Source: an uncultured Prochlorococcus sp. (GTDB taxonomy: Bacteria; Cyanobacteriota; Cyanobacteriia; PCC-6307; Cyanobiaceae). From it: a stretch of 64,000 bases of DNA. The stretch covers positions 1-64,000 of the forward strand of contig CACNCF010000001.1 in NCBI GenBank assembly GCA_902618795.1, given 5' to 3'. Position 1 is the first letter of the stretch. The number at the start of each line of letters is the position of its first letter. The position numbers and the translations under genes are program-made. Shown piece by piece: positions 50,270 to 60,729 of this stretch. Under the pieces are notes generated by a model that worked only from the letters and a program-made list of their open reading frames with translations, was not told where the DNA came from and made no database searches.

Positions 50270-50620
50270 TTAAACGAGCTCAATTATGGCCATCTGAGCG
50301 TTATCTCCTTTTCTAGATACAGTTCTGACTATACGTGTATATCCACCATTTCTGTCTCCGTATCTTTCCTTTGCTTTTTCGAATAAAGAATGAACTAATT
50401 TTTTATCATAAATGTATCCAATAGCCCTTCTCCTGGAAGCCAAACTTCCCTCTTTAGCGAGTGAAATCATTCTTTCAGCTTCATTTCTTAAAGCTTTTGC
50501 CCGAGCTTTAGTTGTCGTTACTCTACCTTCCCTTATTAATTGTGTAGTTAAACCTCTTAAAAGTGCTTTCCTCTGGTCAGCAGGTTTACTTAATAATGGA
50601 ATTCTAAGTTGGTGTCTCAT
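50270..50620 (-). CDS. rplQ: 50S ribosomal protein L17
   Basis: L17 lies near the polypeptide exit tunnel. The 116 residues include [34 protein letters not shown] in outline and the GGYTRIVRT end block. It is 14 nt downstream of rpoA in the alpha operon. No unusual features were noted. Confidence 0.97.
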   Translation of the reverse strand: MRHQLRIPLLSKPADQRKALLRGLTTQLIREGRVTTTKARAKALRNEAERMISLAKEGSLASRRRAIGYIYDKKLVHSLFEKAKERYGDRNGGYTRIVRTVSRKGDNAQMAIIELV

Positions 50621-50634
50621 AATCTTAAAAATGG

Positions 50635-51573
50635 TTAAACAGATGTTCTGCTTTGTGGAATAGAAATACCGATTCGCTCAAGAGCCTCAATAACCTCATC
50701 TGCAGATTTAGAGCCAAAGTTCTTAATTTCAAGAAGATCTTCATAGCTGAAGCCCATTAAATCCGAAACTGAGTTAACTTGTGCCCTTTTCAAACAATTA
50801 TATGCTCTAACGGACAAGTTTAGTTCTTCCAGAGGAATTTGAGCTTCAGGAGATGGTTCAGGTTCTTCAGGGATTTCCTCAACCATTGTGACAGTAGCGA
50901 GGGGTTGAAAAAGTTCTATTAACTGATTTGCAGCTTCAGCAATAGCATCATCAGGACTTGTTGAACCATCTGTTACGACTTCCATTTTTAATCTTTCTCT
51001 TCCCGTTCCGCCTTCTGCTACAGCAGTTTCATCAATTGAAAAATTTACTCTCTTCACAGGCATAAATACAGCATCTATTTGAAGTAAATCAATAGCACTG
51101 GTCTCTTCACTCTTCCGGTCAACGGGTCTATATCCAACACCTCTTTCAACATGGATTTCCAACTCTAAGTTATGACCCTCCTGAATAGTCGCGATCGGTT
51201 TTTCACCATCAACAATTTCAACTTGAGAGGAGAATTGGATATCATTCGCCTTCACCTGCATTGGACCACTCGCTACTAACCTACCGATTTCGAGCTCTGG
51301 ATTAGAACTATTTAGTGATAGTTGCTTACAATTAAGAAGAATGTCTAAAACGTCTTCTCTAACTCCAGGAATAGTGGCATATTCATGATTAATTCCTGCT
51401 ATTCTTACTGCAGTAACTGCACTCCCTTCAAGTCCTCCCATAAGGACTCTTCTAAGGGAATTACCCAAAGTTGTGGCTTGTCCCCTCTCTAGAGGGCCAA
51501 TTAAGAAAGTTCCTGTTTGGGAGCGATCATCTTCAATTTGATGGTCGATTCTGTCAATCTGGTATTGCAACAC
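50635..51573 (-). CDS. rpoA: RNA polymerase alpha subunit
   Basis: Scaffold subunit for RNA polymerase assembly. The 312 residues comprise the NTD (1 to about 230: [24 protein letters not shown]) and a CTD from about 240 ([22 protein letters not shown] and [17 protein letters not shown]) that binds activators and UP elements. The given start is TTG (LQYQIDRID); a GTG one codon upstream (51574-51576) is another possible start. A striking T8-G9 tract lies 21-38 nt upstream. Confidence 0.97.
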   Translation of the reverse strand: MLQYQIDRIDHQIEDDRSQTGTFLIGPLERGQATTLGNSLRRVLMGGLEGSAVTAVRIAGINHEYATIPGVREDVLDILLNCKQLSLNSSNPELEIGRLVASGPMQVKANDIQFSSQVEIVDGEKPIATIQEGHNLELEIHVERGVGYRPVDRKSEETSAIDLLQIDAVFMPVKRVNFSIDETAVAEGGTGRERLKMEVVTDGSTSPDDAIAEAANQLIELFQPLATVTMVEEIPEEPEPSPEAQIPLEELNLSVRAYNCLKRAQVNSVSDLMGFSYEDLLEIKNFGSKSADEVIEALERIGISIPQSRTSV

Positions 51574-51594
51574 GGAAAATAATGAGGTTAAGAG

Positions 51595-51611
51595 TTTTTT
51601 TTGGGGGGGGG
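51595..51611. repeat. Homopolymer junction T8 then G9
   Basis: On the plus strand eight T (51595-51602) are followed by nine G (51603-51611), i.e. C9-A8 in the transcribed direction, between rpsK and rpoA. A run of nine G is rare in this AT-rich genome. It could vary in length by slippage or be a sequencing artefact. Confidence 0.7.
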
Positions 51612-51628
51612 TTGAGAATGGTTAAGAC

Positions 51629-52021
51629 CTAAACGCGTCTACGTTTAGGTCTTCTACATCCATTATGAGGTAATGGAGTAACATCTCTTATTAGAGTTAT
51701 TTCTAATCCGGCCACTTGTAAAGCTCTTATGGCCGTTTCCCTACCTGCGCCAGGGCCTCTAACTAGCACTTCTATTTGCCTCATACCTTGATCAAGTGCT
51801 CTTCTAGCTGCAGCTTCGGCAGCTGTTTGAGCAGCAAATGGTGTACCTTTTCGAGCGCCTTTAAATCCACTTGCGCCTGCGGAAGACCAAGAAATTACAT
51901 GACCAGAAGTGTCGGTGATTGAGACAATAGTGTTATTGAATGTGCTTTGGATATGTACCACACCATTGGGTACATTACGTTTAGATTTCTTTGAACCTGT
52001 TTTTTTTACTGTAGCTGCCAT
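51629..52021 (-). CDS. rpsK: 30S ribosomal protein S11
   Basis: Platform protein of the 30S. The 130 residues contain [39 protein letters not shown] and the RRPKRRRV C-terminus of S11. It is 44 nt downstream of rpsM and 55 nt upstream of rpoA. Length and signature are canonical. Confidence 0.97.
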   Translation of the reverse strand: MAATVKKTGSKKSKRNVPNGVVHIQSTFNNTIVSITDTSGHVISWSSAGASGFKGARKGTPFAAQTAAEAAARRALDQGMRQIEVLVRGPGAGRETAIRALQVAGLEITLIRDVTPLPHNGCRRPKRRRV

Positions 52022-52065
52022 GATGTTTTAATTTAATACTTCAATTTGTAAATAGATTTAGTTAT

Positions 52066-52431
52066 TTATTTTTTTCTTCCAGCAACTGTTTTCCTAGAAC
52101 CACGTCTTGTTCTTGCATTGGTTCTAGTTCTTTGACCTCTTACTGGAAGACTCATTCTATGTCTTCTTCCTCTTACACACCCTATATCTTGAAGACGTTT
52201 TAAAGCCATTCCCTCTTTTCTTCTCAAATCACCTTCTAAAGTGAATTCTTCTGTAGCACCTCTAAGCTTTTGAACATCAGAATCTGAAAGGTCTTTGACA
52301 CGAGTATCAGGGTTTACACCCGTATTAGAGAGAATTAGCTTTGATCTCGTTAAACCAATTCCATAGACGTATGTAAGTGCAATTTCAACTCGCTTTTCGC
52401 GAGGTATGTCAATTCCTGCAATCCTGGCCAC
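52066..52431 (-). CDS. rpsM: 30S ribosomal protein S13
   Basis: S13 binds 16S rRNA in the head and contacts the P-site tRNA. The 121 residues start [22 protein letters not shown] with [11 protein letters not shown] and the [14 protein letters not shown] basic C-terminus. It is 41 nt downstream of rpmJ. Family length is about 118-126. Confidence 0.97.
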   Translation of the reverse strand: MARIAGIDIPREKRVEIALTYVYGIGLTRSKLILSNTGVNPDTRVKDLSDSDVQKLRGATEEFTLEGDLRRKEGMALKRLQDIGCVRGRRHRMSLPVRGQRTRTNARTRRGSRKTVAGRKK

Positions 52432-52472
52432 GTGTTTTGAATAAGTAAAAGTTTGAATTTAAGGGTTGAAAT

Positions 52473-52589
52473 TTAACCCTGACGCTGTTTATTGCGAGGT
52501 CTTTTCTTGTTAATAACATAGATTTTACCTCTTCTCCTCACGATCTGATCGTCAGGACTAATTTTTTTGACTGAAGATCTGACCTTCAT
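52473..52589 (-). CDS. rpmJ: 50S ribosomal protein L36 (cysteine-free, zinc-independent form)
   Basis: A 38-residue protein too short for most ORF lists. I translate [22 protein letters not shown] (in two parts) and then [16 protein letters not shown]. The KQRQG end and position before rpsM identify L36. It contains no Cys; the Cys-Cys-Cys-His zinc ligands of the usual form (positions about 11, 14, 27, 32) are Ser, Asp, Asn and Asn. It is 45 nt after adk and 41 nt before rpsM. infA, which lies next to rpmJ in many bacteria, is absent here. Confidence 0.93.
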   Translation of the reverse strand: MKVRSSVKKISPDDQIVRRRGKIYVINKKRPRNKQRQG

Positions 52590-52634
52590 AGGGGTTTAAC
52601 AAATAAAACGTTAATACTTTATTCTACATCATCA

Positions 52635-53183
52635 TCAAGCCATTTTTTGTTTGATATCAGCGGAAATGGTTTTTAAATCTCTATCTGCATCAATATACTC
52701 TAGCAAGGAGAGATCCCTAAAATATTGAATTAATGGTTCTGTAGTTTTTTTATAAATATCAACTCTTTTTTTAATTGTCTGTTCCGTATCATCTTTTCTC
52801 CCTCTTAAAAGCAACCGCTTAATCAGTACATCTTCTGGAATATCTAAATAAAAAACTAATTCCAAAGGTTGATTTATTTCATTCAAGACTTCATTCAATG
52901 AATTTGCTTGAGATAAATTTCTTGGGTAACCATCTAAAATCCAACCTTTATTATCCTTGACTAAATTTTGTCTTACTATCTTTAATACTAGTTCATCACT
53001 AACAAGTTCCCCTCGATTCATAATATCCTTTACCTGAATACCAAGGGTAGTATTCATTTCGATTTCTTTTCTTAATAATTCACCAGTAGAAAGGTGCAAG
53101 TAAGAATTAGTTTGACTTAGCAATTCCGCTTGAGTCCCTTTCCCTGCTCCAGGAGCTCCTAAAAATAGTAAATGTTTCTTCAT
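52635..53183 (-). CDS. adk: Adenylate kinase
   Basis: Interconverts AMP, ADP and ATP. The 182-residue protein is the short type with the P-loop [10 protein letters not shown] at 8-17, the [11 protein letters not shown]-binding site, WILDGYPRN and a minimal LID region [11 protein letters not shown] instead of the long LID. Its ATG overlaps the secY stop by 1 nt (TAATG), implying translational coupling. secY-adk-rpmJ is the standard cyanobacterial order. Confidence 0.97.
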   Translation of the reverse strand: MKKHLLFLGAPGAGKGTQAELLSQTNSYLHLSTGELLRKEIEMNTTLGIQVKDIMNRGELVSDELVLKIVRQNLVKDNKGWILDGYPRNLSQANSLNEVLNEINQPLELVFYLDIPEDVLIKRLLLRGRKDDTEQTIKKRVDIYKKTTEPLIQYFRDLSLLEYIDADRDLKTISADIKQKMA

Positions 53184-54502
53184 TAATTATTAATTAGTCC
53201 CTCATATCTTTGTGAAATAACATAGGTTTGAATTTGCTTAGCAGTGTCTATAGCAACTCCCACAAGAATAAGTAATGAAGTTGCTCCTAAACCTTGAAAA
53301 GTCTGAACATTTGTAGCTCTCTCTACTGCAGCTGGGATTATAGCTACTGAACCCAGAAATAGTCCTCCCAATAAAGTCAATCTATTTTGTATGCCTGATA
53401 GATAATTTGCCGTATTAGTGCCTGGTCTAACTCCTGGTATCGCAACTCCCCCTTTCTTTAAATTTGAAGCTACATCAACTGGGTTAATAGTAAGAGATGC
53501 ATAAAAATAGGAGAACCCCAAAATCAAGGCGAAGAATGTTAGAGCATATGGCCATGGATTAGATGATCCGGGATTTAAACTACTGGCTAACTTAATTAAG
53601 ACTGGATTACCCGTAACATTAGCAATAGTAATAGGTAAAAAGATTAAAGCAGATGCAAATATAATAGGCATCACTCCCCCTGCATTTAATTTCAAAGGTA
53701 AATAACTTTGTCTTGTAGGAAGTAGTGTTGAATTTCCTATCTGCCTTTTTGCACTAACAATAGGAATGCGTCTTGCTCCCTCTTGGACAAAAATTATCCC
53801 AACAATTGTCAGTAAAAATACTCCAAGTAAAACTGCTATTCCTAAAACATCTCCTCTATCGCCAGTTTGAGCTTTTTCAATAGTTGAACTTAGAGCCTTA
53901 GGTAAAGTCGAAACAATATTCAAAAAAATTACCAGTGAAGCTCCTTGACCTATCCCTTTTTCCGTAATAATTTCACTAAACCACATTACTAACATTGAAC
54001 CAGTAACTAAAGCAATGGATGTTTGTAAGACAAATGTAGTGTCACTTATCCCCTGCATAGCATATTGTCTGAGAATTAACGAAAAAATTATACTTTGCAA
54101 AAACCCCCATCCCAATGAAACATATCTAGTTATTTGAGCAATTTTTCTTCTTCCCGCTTCTCCTTCATTTTTTTGTAAATCTTCAAGCACAGGCAATGAA
54201 GCTGTAAGAAGCTGAATAATAATTGATGCGTTGATAAAAGGAAGTATGCCTAATGCAAATATTCCTAAGGTAGAAATTCCTCCTCCAGTGAAAATATCTA
54301 AAAAACCTATTAATTGGCCACCTTGATCTATAAAACTTTTAAAAGCAACCCTATCAATACCAGGCATGGGGATATATATACCAAGCCTTACTAAAAGAAG
54401 AAGACCTAAAGTAGTTAAAACTCTACTCCTTAGCTCTTTATTTAAAAATAATTGGGAAAGTATTTCAGAAGCGCTAGGATTTCTACTTTTGTTGACAAAC
54501 AT
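53183..54502 (-). CDS. secY: Protein translocase subunit SecY
   Basis: Pore subunit of the Sec translocon serving both plasma and thylakoid membranes in cyanobacteria. The 439 residues have ten hydrophobic helices, [10 protein letters not shown] near the N-terminus, [12 protein letters not shown], and a conserved C-terminal cytosolic part ([23 protein letters not shown]). It follows rplO by 33 nt. No accessory secY2 is visible. Confidence 0.97.
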   Translation of the reverse strand: MFVNKSRNPSASEILSQLFLNKELRSRVLTTLGLLLLVRLGIYIPMPGIDRVAFKSFIDQGGQLIGFLDIFTGGGISTLGIFALGILPFINASIIIQLLTASLPVLEDLQKNEGEAGRRKIAQITRYVSLGWGFLQSIIFSLILRQYAMQGISDTTFVLQTSIALVTGSMLVMWFSEIITEKGIGQGASLVIFLNIVSTLPKALSSTIEKAQTGDRGDVLGIAVLLGVFLLTIVGIIFVQEGARRIPIVSAKRQIGNSTLLPTRQSYLPLKLNAGGVMPIIFASALIFLPITIANVTGNPVLIKLASSLNPGSSNPWPYALTFFALILGFSYFYASLTINPVDVASNLKKGGVAIPGVRPGTNTANYLSGIQNRLTLLGGLFLGSVAIIPAAVERATNVQTFQGLGATSLLILVGVAIDTAKQIQTYVISQRYEGLINN

Positions 54503-54535
54503 TTTGAAGCTTACCTAAATTTTTAGTAAATTTAT

Positions 54536-54994
54536 TTATTTATTATTTATAAGCTCGCAGGATCCCCCTGCGCCCTCAATTTTTTGTTTTGCAACTTTTG
54601 TAAATGCGTGGGCTTGGACTTTTAACTTTACATTAATTTTTCCGTTACCAAGGATTTTTAATGGAAATTTTGGTTTGAAGATCAAACCTTTCTTAACTAG
54701 TGAGTCAAGGTTAACTGTATCGTTATCTTTAAAACCATTTAATTTTTCTAAGTTAATTACGGAAAAGTTCTTTTGATTAATTATTTCAAAGTGCTTTAAT
54801 TTTGGAACTCTTCTATATAGAGGCATTTGGCCACCTTCAAAACCCGGACGTGTAGGTCTTCCAGAACGTGACTTTTGTCCTCTCATTCCAAAACCACACG
54901 AAGCACCCTGACCGGCTGCAATACCTCTACCCTTTCTTAATTTTTTCTTTCTGGAGCCAGTGTTTGATTTAAGTGTATTTAATGTTGAAGTCAT
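54536..54994 (-). CDS. rplO: 50S ribosomal protein L15
   Basis: A late-assembly 50S protein, 152 residues. The N-terminal half is basic and glycine-rich: [29 protein letters not shown], and [19 protein letters not shown]-terminal [23 protein letters not shown] closes the globular domain. It is 5 nt after rpsE; the rpmD (L30) gene often found here is missing, as generally in cyanobacteria. Confidence 0.96.
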   Translation of the reverse strand: MTSTLNTLKSNTGSRKKKLRKGRGIAAGQGASCGFGMRGQKSRSGRPTRPGFEGGQMPLYRRVPKLKHFEIINQKNFSVINLEKLNGFKDNDTVNLDSLVKKGLIFKPKFPLKILGNGKINVKLKVQAHAFTKVAKQKIEGAGGSCELINNK

Positions 54995-54999
54995 AATTT

Positions 55000-55620
55000 T
55001 TAAGAATAGAGCTGTTCAAGTGAGATGCCTCTCTCCCTTGAGGCAGATTTGTGTGTTCTTAATTGAGAAAGAGCTACCATAGCAGCTCTTGCATTATTCA
55101 AAGGTGTTTTACTACCCAATCTTTTTGCTAAGACATTTTTTATACCGGCTAATTCTAAAACAGTTCTTATTGAACCACCAGCAATTACCCCTGTACCTGG
55201 GGCAGCTGGTCTAATTAATACATTAGCAGCGCCATCTCGACCTTTAGATAAAGTCGGTATTGAATTATTTGGGGTTAAGGGAACCCTTACAAGATTCTTT
55301 TTACCATCTGAAACTCCCTTTCTCACCGCACCAATGACATCCCCTGCTTTACCAACTCCAACTCCAACTTGACCTTTCTCATTACCTACAACCACAATTG
55401 CTCTGAAACTCATTTTTTTTCCACCCTTAACAGTCTTAGAAACGCGTCTAATTTGAACAACTCTTTCTTGCCAATCAGAATCTCTCTCTAGATTTTTTGA
55501 ATCACTTTTTCTATTTCTTTTTCGATCATTACGAGTATTCTTTTTTTGTTCTACGGGCATAGCTCCAGGAACGTTATCGTTCTTGGATTGAATTTCTTGT
55601 TTTGTGGGAGTGTCAGTCAT
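55000..55620 (-). CDS. rpsE: 30S ribosomal protein S5
   Basis: Accuracy-centre protein of the 30S. The 206 residues are longer than E. coli S5 (167) owing to a charged N-terminal extension of about 45 residues. The core has [46 protein letters not shown] and [22 protein letters not shown]. It is 16 nt downstream of rplR and 5 nt upstream of rplO. Confidence 0.97.
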   Translation of the reverse strand: MTDTPTKQEIQSKNDNVPGAMPVEQKKNTRNDRKRNRKSDSKNLERDSDWQERVVQIRRVSKTVKGGKKMSFRAIVVVGNEKGQVGVGVGKAGDVIGAVRKGVSDGKKNLVRVPLTPNNSIPTLSKGRDGAANVLIRPAAPGTGVIAGGSIRTVLELAGIKNVLAKRLGSKTPLNNARAAMVALSQLRTHKSASRERGISLEQLYS

Positions 55621-55636
55621 AGTAAAAAATTAAGGG

Positions 55637-56005
55637 TTAGAATTCTAGGCCAGCTTCACGAGCGGCATCAGCAAGTGCCTTTACTCTGCCGTGATATAAA
55701 TTACCTCCACGGTCAAAAATTACTTGCTTAATACCTTTTTTTATCGCTCTCTTTGCTAATAATTTTCCAACAATGGAAGAAGAATTACAATCAGAAGATA
55801 ATTTCTCAGATTTTTCTCTTAGTTCCTTATCAACAGTTGAAGCTGAACAAATAGTTGTTTGAGCGCTATCATCTATAACCTGGGCATAAATATGATTATT
55901 AGAGCGAAACACAGATAATCTTGGACGCGTTGCATCTCCAATTAAGAATCTTCTTAATCTTCTATGTCTTTTTTGGGTTTGTAATTTCCTGGAAATTTTG
56001 GTCAT
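55637..56005 (-). CDS. rplR: 50S ribosomal protein L18
   Basis: Binds 5S rRNA. The 122 residues contain [20 protein letters not shown] and the C-terminal [26 protein letters not shown] typical of L18. It is 14 nt after rplF and 16 nt before rpsE. No unusual features. Confidence 0.97.
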   Translation of the reverse strand: MTKISRKLQTQKRHRRLRRFLIGDATRPRLSVFRSNNHIYAQVIDDSAQTTICSASTVDKELREKSEKLSSDCNSSSIVGKLLAKRAIKKGIKQVIFDRGGNLYHGRVKALADAAREAGLEF

Positions 56006-56019
56006 TTTTTTAATTCGAA

Positions 56020-56559
56020 TTATTTTTTGCCAGATTTACCAGCTTTTCTGAGAATTCTCTCATCATGGTATTTAATTCCTTTTCCTTTATATGGCTCTGG
56101 AGGTCTAATTGATCTGATTTTTGCTGCTTCATTGCCAACAATTTCCTTATCAATTCCAGATACGGTAACGTTTGTATTACTCTCAACTTTGTATGTTATA
56201 CCATCAGGGGGGATCATTTCTACAGGATGACTATATCCTGCACTTACAACTAGATTTTTACCTTTTACTTGTGCTCTTGATCCAACGCCAACAATTTCTA
56301 GTTTCTTTGAAAAACCTTGAGTAACCCCTTCAACCATATTTGCAATTAAGGCTCTACATAAACCATGTCTCTGCCTTGAATAAATTTTGGTTGTAGTAGG
56401 ACTTACGACAACAGTATTATCTTTCTTATCAAAACTAACTCCCTCAGGCATAAGACGTTTTAACTCACCCTTTGGGCCTTTCACTGTAACTGTTAATCCA
56501 TCAAAATCAACTGTAACTTTCTCTGGAATAAGTACTGGTGTTTTTCCGATTCTTGACAT
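56020..56559 (-). CDS. rplF: 50S ribosomal protein L6
   Basis: Two-domain 50S protein, 179 residues, near the factor-binding site. Diagnostic parts: [18 protein letters not shown], the internal [20 protein letters not shown] and [13 protein letters not shown]. It sits between rpsH (12 nt upstream in transcription) and rplR. Length is standard. Confidence 0.97.
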   Translation of the reverse strand: MSRIGKTPVLIPEKVTVDFDGLTVTVKGPKGELKRLMPEGVSFDKKDNTVVVSPTTTKIYSRQRHGLCRALIANMVEGVTQGFSKKLEIVGVGSRAQVKGKNLVVSAGYSHPVEMIPPDGITYKVESNTNVTVSGIDKEIVGNEAAKIRSIRPPEPYKGKGIKYHDERILRKAGKSGKK

Positions 56560-56571
56560 GATTAATTCTCC

Positions 56572-56973
56572 TTAATAAACATAGCAGAGGACTTCGCCGC
56601 CAATGCCTTGCTTTCTAGCATCGCGATCACTCATAACGCCTTTAGAAGTTGATATTATGGCAACTCCAAGACCTCCAAGAACTTTTGGTAAACCTCTAGT
56701 ATTTTTATAAATTCTCAACCCAGGTTTACTAACTCTTTGCATAGATCGGATAGTAGGAAATTTGTTTTTACCACTATATTTGAGACCGAGTATTATTTGT
56801 GATTTATAACCTTCACCTTCCTCATTAATATCAGAAATGAATCCCTCTTTTTGAAGCACTTTGGCGATACTTAAGGACATTTTTGAACCTGGGATTGTTG
56901 TGGTTGTATGCTTTTTTTGACTCGCATTTCTAATTCGAGTGAGCATATCTGAAATAGGATCGTGATTTGACAT
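56572..56973 (-). CDS. rpsH: 30S ribosomal protein S8
   Basis: Central-domain 16S rRNA-binding protein; in E. coli also the translational repressor of the spc operon. The 133 residues show [18 protein letters not shown] and the C-terminal [31 protein letters not shown]. The rpsN (S14) gene, which lies between rplE and rpsH in many bacteria, is absent here; the rplE-rpsH spacer is only 9 nt. Confidence 0.97.
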   Translation of the reverse strand: MSNHDPISDMLTRIRNASQKKHTTTTIPGSKMSLSIAKVLQKEGFISDINEEGEGYKSQIILGLKYSGKNKFPTIRSMQRVSKPGLRIYKNTRGLPKVLGGLGVAIISTSKGVMSDRDARKQGIGGEVLCYVY

Positions 56974-56982
56974 AGTTTTAAT

Positions 56983-57522
56983 TTAATTCTTACTAAAAGG
57001 CATTCCTAACTCCTGCAAAAGAGCTTTACCTTCTTGATCTGATTTTGCACTAGTGACAATAGTTATATCCATACCCCTTATTGAATCTATTTTATCAAAA
57101 GAGATTTCAGGAAAAATCAATTGCTCTTTCACTCCAACGGTATAATTCCCTCTCCCATCGAAACTTTTTGGATTAACTCCTCTGAAGTCTCTTATTCTTG
57201 GTAAAGCTAGATTTATAAATCTCTCCAAAAAGGAATACATCCTGTCTCCTCTCAAAGTAACAGTACAACCAATCGGCATGCCCTCACGAATTTTAAAACC
57301 CGCGATAGCTTTTTTAGCCCTAGTTACAAGGGCCTTTTGTCCTGTAATTGTTGCCATTTCGTTTAATGAGGCTTCTAGAGCTTTCGAATTTGAAGCTGCC
57401 TCACCAAGACCTCTGTTGACGTTGACTTTGACAACTTTAGGTACTTGATGAATATTTTTAAGACCAAGGTCCTTTAAAAGTTTTGGTCTTATTGATTCTT
57501 TGTAGCGATTTTTTAGAGTCAT
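56983..57522 (-). CDS. rplE: 50S ribosomal protein L5
   Basis: 5S rRNA-binding protein at the central protuberance, 179 residues. Landmarks: [47 protein letters not shown] and [23 protein letters not shown]. It follows rplX by a 73-nt spacer, the longest inside the spc part, so an internal promoter or processing site is possible. Confidence 0.97.
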   Translation of the reverse strand: MTLKNRYKESIRPKLLKDLGLKNIHQVPKVVKVNVNRGLGEAASNSKALEASLNEMATITGQKALVTRAKKAIAGFKIREGMPIGCTVTLRGDRMYSFLERFINLALPRIRDFRGVNPKSFDGRGNYTVGVKEQLIFPEISFDKIDSIRGMDITIVTSAKSDQEGKALLQELGMPFSKN

Positions 57523-57595
57523 AATTTTTGTTAATTCTGGTCTTTGTCAGAATTGATAAATTAGAAAAAGTTGAAATCTGGTTTCTGATGAAAAA

Positions 57596-57952
57596 TTAAT
57601 CAATTACTTCACCAGTTTTCTTCAATCTTCTTTTCTTAACACCCTCTTTATCAATGAAGAATTCAATCTTACTTGTAAGATTTTTATCCTTTGAAAAGAA
57701 CATTACATTTGATGCATGTAAAGATGCTTCTTCTGTAAGAATTCTTCCAGTTTCTCCTTCCTGAGTTGGTTTTACATGTTTAGTCCTAAGGTTAATTCCC
57801 TTTACAACTACTCTATTTTCAAGTGGGATAGTTTTTAAAACCTCACCAGTTTTCCCTTTGTCCTTGCCATTAATTACTTTTACCAAATCTCCAGTTTTGA
57901 TTCTCATTTTTATTCTCTGGAAATTTTTCTTTTGCTTTAATGAATCCAACAT
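57596..57952 (-). CDS. rplX: 50S ribosomal protein L24
   Basis: Assembly initiator of the 50S, with a KOW domain. The 118 residues run [21 protein letters not shown] then [18 protein letters not shown] (KOW). I keep the ATG at 57950-57952, which directly follows the rplN stop; the ATG for MRIKTG at residue 16 would also give a full L24, so the extra 15 residues are uncertain. The C-terminal extension ends [13 protein letters not shown]. Confidence 0.94.
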   Translation of the reverse strand: MLDSLKQKKNFQRIKMRIKTGDLVKVINGKDKGKTGEVLKTIPLENRVVVKGINLRTKHVKPTQEGETGRILTEEASLHASNVMFFSKDKNLTSKIEFFIDKEGVKKRRLKKTGEVID

Positions 57953-58318
57953 TTAAATCACCTCCGGAGCAAGAGAAACAATCTTTGTATAATTTTTATC
58001 CCGCAGTTCTCTAGCTACAGGACCAAAGACCCTCGTACCTTTTGGATTCTTATCTTCATTAATCAATACTGCAGCATTGTCATCAAATCTAATTGAATTA
58101 CCAGTATTTCTTCTTAATGTTGCTTTAGTTCTGACGATAACAGCTTTAACAACTTCAGATTTCTTCACTCCCATGTTAGGAAGCGCATCTTTTACAGTTG
58201 CTACGATTACATCTCCGACATGTGCATACCTTCTATTAGAGCCTAACACCCTAATACATTGGAGTCTTTTTGCTCCACTATTATCGGCAACTGTTAAATA
58301 AGTTTCTTGTTGAATCAT
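57953..58318 (-). CDS. rplN: 50S ribosomal protein L14
   Basis: L14 is at the subunit interface. The 121 residues carry [20 protein letters not shown] and [24 protein letters not shown] at the end. Its ATG overlaps the rpsQ stop by 4 nt (translational coupling), and rplX starts immediately after it. All family landmarks are present. Confidence 0.98.
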
Positions 58319-58581
58319 TTTTTAACCTCCTTAGCCTGACTTGTTTTATTGAGAATCTCTTCTATTGCCCATCTTTTATGGGCACTGAGCGGTCTAGTTT
58401 CTCTAATTTTAACTCGATCACCTAAAACACATGTATTTTCTGGATCATGCGCCTTATATCGTGTAGTTCTACTTACAATTTTTTTATAAGTGGGATGTGG
58501 ATATCTGTTAATAACAGCAACAACAACTGTTTTATCCATTTTGTCGCTGACAACAGTACCAATTCTTTCTTTAAGTGCCAT
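58315..58581 (-). CDS. rpsQ: 30S ribosomal protein S17
   Basis: A small OB-fold 16S-binding protein of 88 residues: [22 protein letters not shown] and [20 protein letters not shown]. It is 9 nt after rpmC and overlaps the start of rplN by 4 nt. Length and motif are typical. Confidence 0.97.
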
Positions 58582-58590
58582 AACTAATAA

Positions 58591-58809
58591 TTAATCAGAA
58601 GTTGTTTGAGAAGCAGATTGACTCTTACTGAGAGTGAGTAATTGCGCAACTTGTTTCTTGATAATTTTAAATTTATGAGTTTCATTGAGCTGTCTTGTAG
58701 CTTGCTTGAATCTCAAGTCAAAAAGATCTTTTCGTAATTGATCAATCTTTTCTGTAATTTGTTCAGAATTTAATTTTTTAAATTCATTAAGTGACTCTGA
58801 GTTTTTCAT
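58591..58809 (-). CDS. rpmC: 50S ribosomal protein L29
   Basis: Small helical protein near the exit tunnel, 72 residues: [25 protein letters not shown]-type core, here [21 protein letters not shown]. Its start overlaps the rplP stop by 4 nt. A slightly Ser/Thr-rich C-terminal end ([12 protein letters not shown]) extends past the usual length. Confidence 0.96.
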   Translation of the reverse strand: MKNSESLNEFKKLNSEQITEKIDQLRKDLFDLRFKQATRQLNETHKFKIIKKQVAQLLTLSKSQSASQTTSD

Positions 58810-59288
58810 TGTTTAACCTCCTCTTGAGATTTTTTACTATTTTTTGTATTTTCTTGGGAGGAATCTTCTAGATTTTTATCAATGGAGATAAACTTAGTTT
58901 TTACAGGAAGTTTGTATTGAGCCAGACGCATAGCTTCCTTTGCAGTTTCCTCAGTGATATCCTCACCACCCATTTCAAAAAGTATTCTTCCAGGTTTAAC
59001 AACTGCGACCCAAAACTCTGGATTACCCTTACCAGAACCCATTCTGGTTTCGGCAGGTCTCATAGTTACGGGTTTATCAGGAAATATTCTAATCCAGATT
59101 TGACCACCACGTTTGATATATCTGGTCATAGCTCTTCTGCTTGCTTCAATCTGACGTGCAGTTACCCAGCCACAGTCTTGAGCTTGTAGAGCAAATTGAC
59201 CGAATGCAATAGTATTACCTTTTGAGGCTACACCCCTCATTCTGCCTCTATGTTGTTTACGGAATTTAGTACGTTTTGGACTAAGCAT
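58806..59288 (-). CDS. rplP: 50S ribosomal protein L16
   Basis: A-site region 50S protein. The 160 residues include [40 protein letters not shown] and [21 protein letters not shown]. The C-terminus has about 25 extra Asn/Ser/Glu-rich residues beyond most L16. It is 11 nt after rpsC and overlaps rpmC by 4 nt. Confidence 0.97.
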   Translation of the reverse strand: MLSPKRTKFRKQHRGRMRGVASKGNTIAFGQFALQAQDCGWVTARQIEASRRAMTRYIKRGGQIWIRIFPDKPVTMRPAETRMGSGKGNPEFWVAVVKPGRILFEMGGEDITEETAKEAMRLAQYKLPVKTKFISIDKNLEDSSQENTKNSKKSQEEVKQ

Positions 59289-59299
59289 TTTTATACCTC

Positions 59300-60031
59300 C
59301 TATGAATTCTCATTTGAACGATCCTCAAATTGCTGAGGTCTTCTATTAGGTTTTCTCTTAGGGCTCGCACCCACAGGGATAGTTTGTTCTTCTTTAGGGA
59401 GAACTTCACCTTTGAAAACCCAAACTTTAATGCCTAGAACTCCGTAAGTTGTATTAGCTTCACGTGTTGCATAGTCAATTTCAGCTCTCAATGTATGTAA
59501 TGGAACTCTACCTTCTCTAGTCCATTCAGTTCTAGCTATTTCAGCACCATTCAACCTTCCCCCTACTTGAATTTTAAGACCTAATACTCCAGCCCTTTGA
59601 GCTCTTTGTAAGGCCATCCTTATAGTTCTTCTAAAGGCGACTCTTTTTTCAAGTTGTTGGGCAATATATTCAGCTAATAAAAAGGCATCAGCATCTACGC
59701 GTTCAACTTCTACAACATTTATTCTAACTTGCCTTGTTCTATCCCCTATAGTTTTTTGAATGCCAGATCTTAATTCTTCAATACCACTTCCCTGTCTTCC
59801 AACTATAACTCCTGGTCTTGCTGTTTTTAATTCAAGTTCCAGTTGGTCAGCTTTTCTAGCTATTAAAATATCGCTAATTCCTGCTGCTCCATATTTTTTT
59901 TGTATGAAGGTACGAATTTTAAAATCTTCTTGGAGAAGAATTGGATATGTTTTAGAAGTAGCAAACCACTTAGAGCGATGCTCTTGTGTAATTCCTAATC
60001 TTAGTCCAGAGGGATGTATTTTATGTCCCAT
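59300..60031 (-). CDS. rpsC: 30S ribosomal protein S3
   Basis: mRNA-entry-site 30S protein. The 243 residues show the KH domain [21 protein letters not shown] and the C-terminal domain with [17 protein letters not shown]. It starts 1 nt overlapping the rplV stop, with a C-terminal Pro/Arg/Asn-rich tail. Length is typical for cyanobacteria. Confidence 0.97.
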   Translation of the reverse strand: MGHKIHPSGLRLGITQEHRSKWFATSKTYPILLQEDFKIRTFIQKKYGAAGISDILIARKADQLELELKTARPGVIVGRQGSGIEELRSGIQKTIGDRTRQVRINVVEVERVDADAFLLAEYIAQQLEKRVAFRRTIRMALQRAQRAGVLGLKIQVGGRLNGAEIARTEWTREGRVPLHTLRAEIDYATREANTTYGVLGIKVWVFKGEVLPKEEQTIPVGASPKRKPNRRPQQFEDRSNENS

Positions 60032-60417
60032 TAGTTTTGTACCTCCGCATTAGTTTGAGTAGGAGCAGATTCAACAGAAATACTGATGTGGCAAGTCTGT
60101 TTTTTAATTGAAAAAGCTCGACCTTGAGCTCTGGGCCTATACCTTTTCATTACTGGTCCACTATTAGCCCATGCAGAGGAAATAACTAAGGTTGATGGAT
60201 CCATTCCAAGGTTATGTTCTGCATTGGCAACTGCAGATCTTAGAACTTTAGTGATGGGGTCTGTAGATCTGTAAGGCATAAATTCCAACATAATCAATGC
60301 ATCTCTATAAGACCTGCCCCTTATCTGATCCAAAACTCTTCTCACTTTAGAGGCTGATCCGCGAACGTAATTCCCATGAGCAATTGCTGTTTTTGTTGTT
60401 TCAGGTGTTTTTGTCAT
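60031..60417 (-). CDS. rplV: 50S ribosomal protein L22
   Basis: Lines the exit tunnel with its beta hairpin. The 128 residues have [20 protein letters not shown] and [24 protein letters not shown], the extended loop region. It overlaps the rpsS stop by 4 nt and the rpsC start by 1 nt. No anomaly seen. Confidence 0.97.
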
Positions 60418-60692
60418 GATTTTGCTCCTTTCTTATCTCTTATATGACCTCGGTAAGTGCGTGTAGGAGCAAATTCGCCAAGTTTATGACCAATCATTTG
60501 TTCAGTAATGAATACTGGAATGTGAGTCTTACCATTATGTACGGCAATTGTGTGACCAATCATTAAAGGTAAAATCGTAGAAGATCTCGACCAAGTTTTG
60601 ATAACAGATTTGTCATTATCAGTATTTTGTTTTTCTACCTTCTTGAGCAGGCTATCTGCTATAAAAGGTCCTTTTTTTAGTGAACGTCCCAT
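60414..60692 (-). CDS. rpsS: 30S ribosomal protein S19
   Basis: S19 pairs with S13 in the head. I start at [18 protein letters not shown] (ATG at 60690-60692, 92 residues), as in other bacteria, although the frame stays open 31 codons further upstream into rpl[25 protein letters not shown] closes it. It lies 37 nt after rplB and overlaps rplV by 4 nt. Confidence 0.97.
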
Positions 60693-60729
60693 GATTATGT
60701 AATAGAAATTGAAATAATAAATGAGGTAA

